A stretch of DNA of 64,000 bases, taken from Clostridiaceae bacterium 14S0207 (GTDB lineage: Bacteria > Bacillota > Clostridia > Clostridiales > Clostridiaceae). Position 1 is the first letter of the stretch. Each line of letters begins with the position of its first letter. The notes beneath the pieces were generated by a model. That model was not told where the DNA came from, searched no databases, and saw only the letters and a program-made list of their open reading frames with translations. Shown here in pieces: positions 57,745-64,000 of the stretch. A program made the translations under genes and the position numbers. The DNA is taken from the NCBI GenBank assembly GCA_003288255.1, contig CP026600.1, forward strand, positions 496,001 through 560,000, given 5' to 3'.

Positions 57745-59301
57745 GTTAGTGTAAAATTACTGTAGGATATTTTTCAACAAAAAATAGAAAAAGAGACACC
57801 CTTTTGGTAATATGTTAAGTGACTAAACAAAACATAGAAAGGATGTCTCTTATGAATATTATACAGGATTTTATGGAAAATGGCATTAAAAATTTATTTG
57901 AATTATTAGGAAAAGAGCTAAAAAACAAAGGAGATTTTTCTAAATTTGTACTAGAGTTAAAGAAACAATTAGACAGTTTAGGTATTGAAATATGTAAAAC
58001 TGCGTTAGCAGTAGCCGATGAGGCTATACGAATAGAACCTAATCGTAAAAATCAGTGGGTAGTGGAAAGAAGAGATAAAAAAACATTGTTAACTACGTTT
58101 GGTGAAATTAAATATGAAAGGACATATTACAAATCCAAGAAAGATAATGAGTATAAATACCTATCAAATGAATTTTTAGGTATAGATTGTGATGATAGAA
58201 TGGACTTATCATTAAAAGCACAGCTTGTAAAAGAAGCAGTGGATGTTGCCTATGATAAAAGTGCTAAAAAGACAATTGAATCTATCGATTTATCATCTCA
58301 AACTGTTATGAATACAATAAGAGAACTTGGAGAAATACCTAATATTACATATAAGGATCAATGCCAAGTAGAAGAAAGCAAAAAAACAAAAGTTAAATAT
58401 TTATATGTAGAAGCTGATGAAGATCATGTAGCTCTACAAAATGGTAAATCAGTTATGCCACGTCTTGTATATGTTCATGAGGGGGATGAGCATTCAAACA
58501 GCAAAAGAAAGAAATTAAAAAACATACATTATTTTTCTGGAATTTATAATAATATTGAAGAATTATGGCTTGAGGTAGTTGATTATATTTATAATCAATA
58601 TGATATTGACAACATAGAAAATATATTTGTATCTGGAGATGGCGCTGCATGGATAAAACAAGGAATTAGTTGGATACCTAAGAGTGTATACCTTCTAGAT
58701 AGATTTCACATTAATAAATATATTTTAAAGGCAACAACACATAATCATAAATATAGATTCCATATATGGTAAAGTATAAATAATCGTAATTTAAAAGAAT
58801 TGGATAAGATTTTTAAAGATCTCATAGATTCAACAGAAAACGAAAATAAAATTCAGCAAATAAAAGATTCAAGAAAATATATCAAGAGTAACTGGGAAGG
58901 TATTGTGAATTATTACAAAAAAAGCGGAGCTATTAATTGTAGTGCTGAAGGACATATAAGCCATATCCTATCGGATAGATTGAGTAGTAGACCATTGGGA
59001 TGGAGCGTACAAGGAGTTCATCAGATGTCACGTCTTAGAGCCTATACGGCTAATGGCGGAGCCATTTATGAATTATTTGAAAAAACATTAAAGAAAAAGA
59101 AAAACTATTTTTACTTATCTAAGAAAGTAGTAAATTCAACAATGAAAAATAAATGCATAGAAAAATTTAATAATATAGAATCTTTAAATACTGGTAAAAA
59201 AACAGGACTAAATTATTTGCTTAAAGCACTTAGAGGAGCTTAATTTAACATATTCTAGGGAAAGTCTGTATTTTTTTAACCGACAGTAACTTGACGCTAA
59301 C
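57745..59301 (+). mobile_element. ISLre2-like insertion sequence, copy 2
   Basis: 1557 bp with the same inverted repeats as copy 1. The flanks AAGGAGTAC (57736-57744) and AAGGAGTCG (59302-59310) match in the first seven bases, a decayed 9-bp target duplication. It differs from copy 1 by about 18 substitutions, two single-A indels and one 6-bp insertion (two Lys codons near 59096). Its transposase has a nonsense mutation. Confidence 0.9.
57852..59243 (+). pseudogene. ISLre2-like (UPF0236) transposase, nonsense mutation
   Basis: Same protein as in copy 1 but in a single frame from ATG 57852, interrupted by a TAA at 58770-58772 where copy 1 has GGA-type sense sequence (TGGGAAAG in copy 1, TGGTAAAG here). 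The first 306 residues include the catalytic centre region (FVSGDGAAWIKQG) but the last third is lost unless the stop is read through. Reading frame continues to 59243. Neither copy can make full-length transposase, but the two carry different defects. Confidence 0.9.
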
Positions 59302-59602
59302 AAGGAGTCGTTACTTTTTTACAATTAAAAATATTTAATATATAATGGAATTGTGATATTATAATAAGTTTAATATTAAGTTATTTCAATGAAATATGTT
59401 TTAAAATAGTATATTTTGGTTAATTTGATATAAGAAGATTGTTTAAGAATTAATATAGATGATTGCAGAATTGAAAATTAAAAACTGTAGATAATTTTCT
59501 ACATTATAATTAAAAATGTGGAAAAAAACATCACGACAAAAAGCCTTTTTGGAAAAAGGCATGCGTAGCATTTGAGCTGATATTTAGTTGTGGATATGTT
59601 AA
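59302..59602. other. Intergenic region between IS copy 2 and the minus-strand transposase
   Basis: AT-rich, non-coding, about 300 bases. It includes the terminator of the minus-strand gene at 59536-59560; nothing else recognised. The left end of the second IS element must lie here but I could not define its inverted repeat. Confidence 0.5.
59536..59560 (-). terminator. Terminator of the minus-strand transposase gene
   Basis: GCCTTTTT and AAAAAGGC form a tight stem; on the minus strand it is followed by TTTTTG. Confidence 0.7.
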
Positions 59603-61084
59603 CTATACTACTATTTTAAGAAATTTGTTTAGACTTCTCATATAAGTAGGTTTATTCATAGCGTAAGCTACGATAACGTTTATAAGTTTAGATATAGCAG
59701 TTAAATATAAATCAGCACGCATGGTTATGATGTTTACTGTTCTCGGTTGTTCAATACATGGGTTAAACTTAAGAGAAGATATACATCTTTCAATAGATGT
59801 ACGAATTGTATAATTTTCATCCCACTCTTTTGAGTTTCTTTGGACACCGGGATAAAGTCTAAAATCTTTATCAGGATAAACATAAGTCATACGACCACTT
59901 TTGTTGTCAGTACAAGGGTTTTCACATGTATGATAACATTTACCTTTTTTATCTCTATGAGATTTTGGACATGTGAATTTAAATCTAAGACTTCTATTTT
60001 TACTTTTACAAGATCCTTCGGATTTAAATTCTTTTTTAGTTAGTGGGCAAAGAGGAATACCTTGGGTATTAAATTCTAAATCTCCGATTTTATTATTGGA
60101 TTGATTACGAGAATTAAGAGGTATAAATACTCTTTTAAATTCTAAATGCTTAAGTAAACCGAAATTATCATAACTATCAAATTCAGAATCACCTAAAAAA
60201 GTTTCAAATTTAAAATTAGAATTAGCTTTTAGGTTTTCTAAAAATGGGATAATTACTGGTTTTAGAGAAGCATTATCATAAAAATATTTTTGTTCTTCAG
60301 GGGTAATAAAATTTTTTTCATCTAAGGATTTGTAAAAATCTTCATCGAGAAACTTTATATTTAAGGGAATACCCCAGCCATTTGTTAAAAGACCAAATTT
60401 GTAAAAGTAGCCGAAATGCCCATTAACAAAATCTAATTTGATATTAGAATTAGCTTGTGCAAATTTAGGCATGTTCTTATATGCGGCAGCATAAGGATTA
60501 AAAATTTCTTTCTTTGTAGCTTTAGCATAAGATTTCTGCCTATTGATTTCAGCTACAAGTGTTTTAGGATTATTTTCTTTAACTCTTGGTTTTAAGCCAG
60601 AAGTATCGTATATAATCATAGAATTAAGATTTTTCATAGGTGAATCATTTGGAAGATCATTATTAATGTCTTCACAGATATCAATAACTTTAAGAGCCAT
60701 TGAGTCAAATAAATTACTAAGATCACTTTCAAATGTAGTTTTAAATCTACTGAAAAATGATTCATCAGGTACTGATTTGTAAAAGCCACAGAATTCTCTT
60801 ATTTCAGTAGAAAATACAAGGAAAATTGTTAGTAAAACAGTAGTAGGTATATGAAATATTTGCATGATTAGTAGTGCTGATAATACAGAAGAAAGTTCAT
60901 ATTCCCTATCTTTCCCTAAGTCAGAATAATAGTGTTCTTTAAATGAATTAGGAATAAAGGTATTAATATCAAAGTTATGAGCAAGTAACTCAATGAACCC
61001 TACGGGTTGTTTAGTAGTCATGTATTTTAATTCAGATACCTGTTCAAAAATATTTAGTTGTTTAATTTTATTAAGACAAAACAT
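59603..61084 (-). CDS. DDE transposase, IS1182-like
   Basis: 493 residues, intact. The N-terminal third is a helical DNA-binding region (DREYELSSVLSALLIMQIF), the DDE core begins at MIIYDTSGLKP (first Asp), has a GDSEFDSYDNF segment (second Asp) and ends with RTSIERCISSLKF (Glu). A cysteine cluster (CPLTKKEF, CYHTCENPC) sits between the second and third acid, as in the IS1182/IS4 superfamily. Family assignment is from motif layout and is not certain. I could not define terminal inverted repeats, so the element boundaries are not given. Confidence 0.75.
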   Translation of the reverse strand: MFCLNKIKQLNIFEQVSELKYMTTKQPVGFIELLAHNFDINTFIPNSFKEHYYSDLGKDREYELSSVLSALLIMQIFHIPTTVLLTIFLVFSTEIREFCGFYKSVPDESFFSRFKTTFESDLSNLFDSMALKVIDICEDINNDLPNDSPMKNLNSMIIYDTSGLKPRVKENNPKTLVAEINRQKSYAKATKKEIFNPYAAAYKNMPKFAQANSNIKLDFVNGHFGYFYKFGLLTNGWGIPLNIKFLDEDFYKSLDEKNFITPEEQKYFYDNASLKPVIIPFLENLKANSNFKFETFLGDSEFDSYDNFGLLKHLEFKRVFIPLNSRNQSNNKIGDLEFNTQGIPLCPLTKKEFKSEGSCKSKNRSLRFKFTCPKSHRDKKGKCYHTCENPCTDNKSGRMTYVYPDKDFRLYPGVQRNSKEWDENYTIRTSIERCISSLKFNPCIEQPRTVNIITMRADLYLTAISKLINVIVAYAMNKPTYMRSLNKFLKIVV

Positions 61085-61159
61085 GTTTGTTCTCCTTCGC
61101 TATGATTTATTATTTTGTGTGGGAACATTTATTATTTCATAGTGGAGGAAAATATAAAA

Positions 61160-61182
61160 GCCTAACGGCTAAAAAGTTAGGC
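61160..61182 (-). terminator. Hairpin upstream of the transposase gene
   Basis: GCCTAAC/GTTAGGC with a nine-base loop, followed on the minus strand by TTTTATATTTT. It may block read-through transcription into the IS element from the right. A second hairpin, CGATTG/CAATCG, lies at about 61190-61213. Confidence 0.5.
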
Positions 61183-61242
61183 GAATCAACGATTGTCAAA
61201 TTTCGCAATCGATTATAAGAATTAATAGTTTGGGAGGAAAAT

Positions 61243-62553
61243 ATGAATGAAGTAGAATTTTTTCTAAGTCTATTAGATAATAAGGGTGCAGATGAGGTTT
61301 TGAAAATTTTAGGTGATAATACTAAGAAAAGAGATTTATCTTTTAAAAAGTTTAAGATAAAGAATTGTATTAATAATCCAGGAATATATAATAAAAAACA
61401 TAAAGTAACACCTTTTTACATGATTCTAAAAAGATATGAAATAGAGAAATTAGGGGACTTAAAAAAGAAAGAATTTTTTTATTTTTTAAGTAACTGTGAA
61501 AAAAACGAAGGTATAAAGGAATATCAAAAATTTGCTAATGCATTATGTTTTTATCCAGAAGAAACTAAAAAAATGCTACCTAAATTAATTGAAAATTATA
61601 AATTGTATAATGAAATTTTTATAAAAAGAGAATGTGATTGTAATGAAGATGAAATTAGGGAGTATTATAGTAAAATAAATCCTTTTGTACAAGAAGATTT
61701 ATATGAAGTATTTATTACATATTGTGAAGAAGAATTAGATGGATTTAATATTGAAGAATATCATGAATTGTATAAAGAAATTAAAGAGTGGGGTTTAAGT
61801 GATTTAAGTAATAAAATAAAAGATAAATCTAAGAAATATCCAGTTTATTTAATTCAATATTTATATTTAAAAAATAATCAACATGAAACAAATAAAATAA
61901 AAAATGGTTTAATCATGGAAATAATAGATGGATACATTCAAGAAAAACAAAGAAATTTTACATCTATAATGGATGATGTGGAACTAAAACACAGAGAACT
62001 AAGAAAAAAAATAGAAAATTATGAATCTAACTTATATAATATAAAAAATAAAGTGAAAATTTTAAATACCAGAAATGAAGAATTACAGCATGATATACAA
62101 GAAAACAGAAAAGATAGTATAACTGAATTTCAATCCATAGAAAAAGAAAATTTAAAGCTAAAAAAAGAAATTGAAAATTTAAAAGAAAGAATAACAAAAT
62201 TAGATGTATATAATAATTGTGCTTTTAGAACTAATACGGAAGAGAAAATTTTTGCTGTAGTATATTCAATAAAAGAAGGAATATTTAAAAATATTTTTCC
62301 AGAAATGATATTTTTAGATGGAAATATTATAGATAAAGAACTAAAAGAAAAAGACCTTTCACTTATAAACAAAATATATATTCAAAGACATGGATTAAAT
62401 AATGACATTATAAATAAAGTTAAAGAGTTTGCAAAAAAATATGATATTCAATGTAATATTTTTATGGCATGTAATGAAAAAGAATTAATAGAGCAACTAG
62501 TTAAAGAAAAGATAAATATAGGGGGGGATAAATATGAGTATAAATCAATGTGA
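61243..62553 (+). CDS. Coiled-coil protein upstream of the McrB-like gene, unknown function
   Basis: 436 residues, not assigned to a family. Three regions: a helical N-terminal half (1-230, with CDCNEDEIREYYSKINPF); a long coiled coil (about 239-319, Lys/Glu/Asn rich); and a C-terminal alpha/beta domain (about 330-425) with alternating strands KIYIQRHG and CNIFMACNE, perhaps Rossmann-like. No nuclease motif is visible. GGGAGG precedes the ATG. Its 3' end overlaps the start of the McrB-like gene by 20 bases, implying coupled translation and a shared task. It may be a sensor or scaffold for the ATPase. Confidence 0.7.
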   Translation: MNEVEFFLSLLDNKGADEVLKILGDNTKKRDLSFKKFKIKNCINNPGIYNKKHKVTPFYMILKRYEIEKLGDLKKKEFFYFLSNCEKNEGIKEYQKFANALCFYPEETKKMLPKLIENYKLYNEIFIKRECDCNEDEIREYYSKINPFVQEDLYEVFITYCEEELDGFNIEEYHELYKEIKEWGLSDLSNKIKDKSKKYPVYLIQYLYLKNNQHETNKIKNGLIMEIIDGYIQEKQRNFTSIMDDVELKHRELRKKIENYESNLYNIKNKVKILNTRNEELQHDIQENRKDSITEFQSIEKENLKLKKEIENLKERITKLDVYNNCAFRTNTEEKIFAVVYSIKEGIFKNIFPEMIFLDGNIIDKELKEKDLSLINKIYIQRHGLNNDIINKVKEFAKKYDIQCNIFMACNEKELIEQLVKEKINIGGDKYEYKSM

Positions 62554-64000
62554 TAAAAGAGAACTATTGGAATGTAATGAAGAATGTTATTTGTTAGGAA
62601 TATTAGCAACAGAACAAGAAACATACCCAACTATAGGGGATACACAAGACGCAGTAGCTATAATGCGAAATAGTGATTTCAATAATATAATTTTTTATAT
62701 AAAATCTTTAACTTATGAGCCTACCCCTATAAGTTATTCTTTAAATTCTGTTATGCAATCCGATTATTATGTTGGAATTGATGTGTATCAGTCACAATCA
62801 ATTTTTGATAGTTCTTATAGATTAACCTCCGATATTAATAAGAAGATTTCAATGGTTAGGCAAAAATTTGAAAATAAATTAATATTGTTCAAGCCCAAAA
62901 TAAATATAAAAGAAGTAACTGAAAAAATTTATAAAAATTTAGATGTTATAGCCACAGAGGATTATGTAGGATTAAATTTAAATATGGAATTTATGTATGT
63001 GCCAAGGATAGATATAAGTAATGGGGAGTTTGAAAAAAGATTATTAAACGAGGAATATATAATATTAAAAGATTATAGTCATTATATGGTTACTTCTCCA
63101 GAGTATATTTTATGTGGAGAATATTTATATACTAACTTTACAAAATGGAAAAGAGTAGAGAATAAAAATAAATTATGGTGCCATATGGGAAACAATATAA
63201 AAAAAATAAAGTTGGATTTTAAAAATAAAGATGTACGTAAAAAATTTATAATTGGAACAAAAAATCTTGAGTTTGCAGAGAGAATATATTTAGAAAATGA
63301 TATTGTTGAAAAACTTAAAGATAAATTTGAAATAGTTATGAATACGGTTCAGTTCAATTTTGACAAAATAGAAAACAAATCTATAGAAACTCAAGAAAAG
63401 AAAAGTTTTATAGATTCAGCAGAAAATACAGAGGAAATAGAAAAAATTAATAAGCCTCAAGAGGATAATACGGAATTAAAATTTTTACAATATTTAAAAG
63501 AATATACTATAGAAAATGAACTTTGTTATGATGAAAAAGATTTATATAACTTTCATTTAAGTGTTAAAACAAATCCCTTAACTATAATTGCGGGCATGAG
63601 TGGAACAGGAAAAACTAGACTTGCTTCTGCCTATGCCAAAATTTTAGGAGTTGAGGAATCAGAAGATACACTGTTGATTCTGCCAGTTAGTCCATCTTAT
63701 ACTGAGCCAGGAGATATATTGGGATATTTAAATAATATAAATAAAATGTACATGCCTTCAGAAACTGGACTTGTAGATTTACTTGTTCATGCTCAAAACA
63801 ACCCTTATAAAATGCATATGGTAATTTTTGATGAAATGAATTTATCACAAGTAGAACATTGGTTTGCTCCATTTATATCAGTATTAGAACTTGAGGGTGA
63901 GGAAAGAAAAATTAAGTTATATGCTGAAAATGTAATGTGTGACAATAAAGATAAGTATCCAAGATATATACATTTAAGAAATAACATTATTTTTGTAGGA
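62534..64000 (+). CDS. McrB-like AAA+ protein (3' end outside window)
   Basis: 489 codons to the right edge, still open. Residues 1-330 are a novel N-terminal domain of probable recognition function. The AAA+ core then has Walker A AGMSGTGKT (Lys 360) and Walker B MVIFDEMNLSQVEHWFAPF (Asp 433, Glu 434). This DEMN...FxxxLE form is typical of the McrB/dynein-related clade. The window stops at NNIIFVG, just before the place where McrB proteins carry the NTxD GTPase motif, so GTP or ATP use cannot be decided. ATG 62534 is preceded by GGGGGGG and lies inside the previous gene. A McrC-type nuclease gene would be expected just beyond the window. Confidence 0.82.
   Translation, partial: MSINQCDKRELLECNEECYLLGILATEQETYPTIGDTQDAVAIMRNSDFNNIIFYIKSLTYEPTPISYSLNSVMQSDYYVGIDVYQSQSIFDSSYRLTSDINKKISMVRQKFENKLILFKPKINIKEVTEKIYKNLDVIATEDYVGLNLNMEFMYVPRIDISNGEFEKRLLNEEYIILKDYSHYMVTSPEYILCGEYLYTNFTKWKRVENKNKLWCHMGNNIKKIKLDFKNKDVRKKFIIGTKNLEFAERIYLENDIVEKLKDKFEIVMNTVQFNFDKIENKSIETQEKKSFIDSAENTEEIEKINKPQEDNTELKFLQYLKEYTIENELCYDEKDLYNFHLSVKTNPLTIIAGMSGTGKTRLASAYAKILGVEESEDTLLILPVSPSYTEPGDILGYLNNINKMYMPSETGLVDLLVHAQNNPYKMHMVIFDEMNLSQVEHWFAPFISVLELEGEERKIKLYAENVMCDNKDKYPRYIHLRNNIIFVG

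Noticed and set aside
53479-59301. Composite transposon carrying the exonuclease and topB
   Set aside because: Each IS copy has its own target duplication (perfect for copy 1, decayed for copy 2), and the outer flanks of the pair do not match each other.

Overview
The window is AT-rich, densely packed DNA with Gram-positive ribosome-binding sites, a rrn operon, a GerA-type spore germination operon, a dlt operon and a Firmicutes-type ethanolamine (eut) locus. This points to a spore-forming Clostridium. The variable regions of the 16S gene look most like the C. novyi / C. botulinum group III branch, but that placement is from memory and should be treated as inference.

Layout. 1-12.7 kb is housekeeping and accessory metabolism: a cut alpha/beta hydrolase, a four-S1-domain RNA-binding protein, an M20 amidohydrolase, an orphan sensor kinase, deoD, an MgtA-type Mg2+ ATPase behind a probable M-box leader, tRNA-Leu(CAA) on the minus strand, a membrane protein, a rhomboid protease, sdaAB without sdaAA, and a MazF-like protein with an N-terminal extension. 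12.75-12.95 kb looks like a small structured RNA gene. 13.2-18.2 kb is a 16S-23S-5S operon with no tRNA in the 16S-23S spacer. 18.3-25.4 kb holds a BI-1 membrane protein, an arginase-like protein, a UvrD-like/LexA-like fusion, a divergent LspA, an AlsT symporter (minus strand) and a duplicated membrane protein.

25.4-42.9 kb is a complete ethanolamine-utilisation microcompartment locus: eutG, S, P, V, W, A, B, C, L, a BMC-SAP shell protein, eutE, M, T, a PduL-type eutD, eutJ, a eut-specific protein of unknown role, eutN, a PduT-like tandem-BMC protein, eutH and eutQ. Three two-hairpin/terminator elements (before eutG, eutS and eutA) are the expected RNA targets of EutV, the ANTAR regulator phosphorylated by EutW. 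EutBC split ethanolamine inside the shell; EutE, EutG and PduL handle acetaldehyde and acetyl-CoA; EutA and EutT maintain the B12 cofactor.

43-53.5 kb concerns the cell envelope and spores: a polysaccharide deacetylase, dltABCD with an overlapping DltX-like microprotein downstream, a HAD phosphatase, and a germinant-receptor operon in the order B-C-A whose A subunit appears to start at an ATT codon. 53.5-61.1 kb is a mobile-element patch: two nearly identical ISLre2-like copies, both disabled by different mutations, flank a DEDD exonuclease and topoisomerase III, and a minus-strand DDE transposase follows. 61.2 kb to the right edge holds a coiled-coil protein overlapping the start of an McrB-like AAA+ protein that runs off the window. 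This pair is the best candidate for an uncharacterised (defence-like) system.
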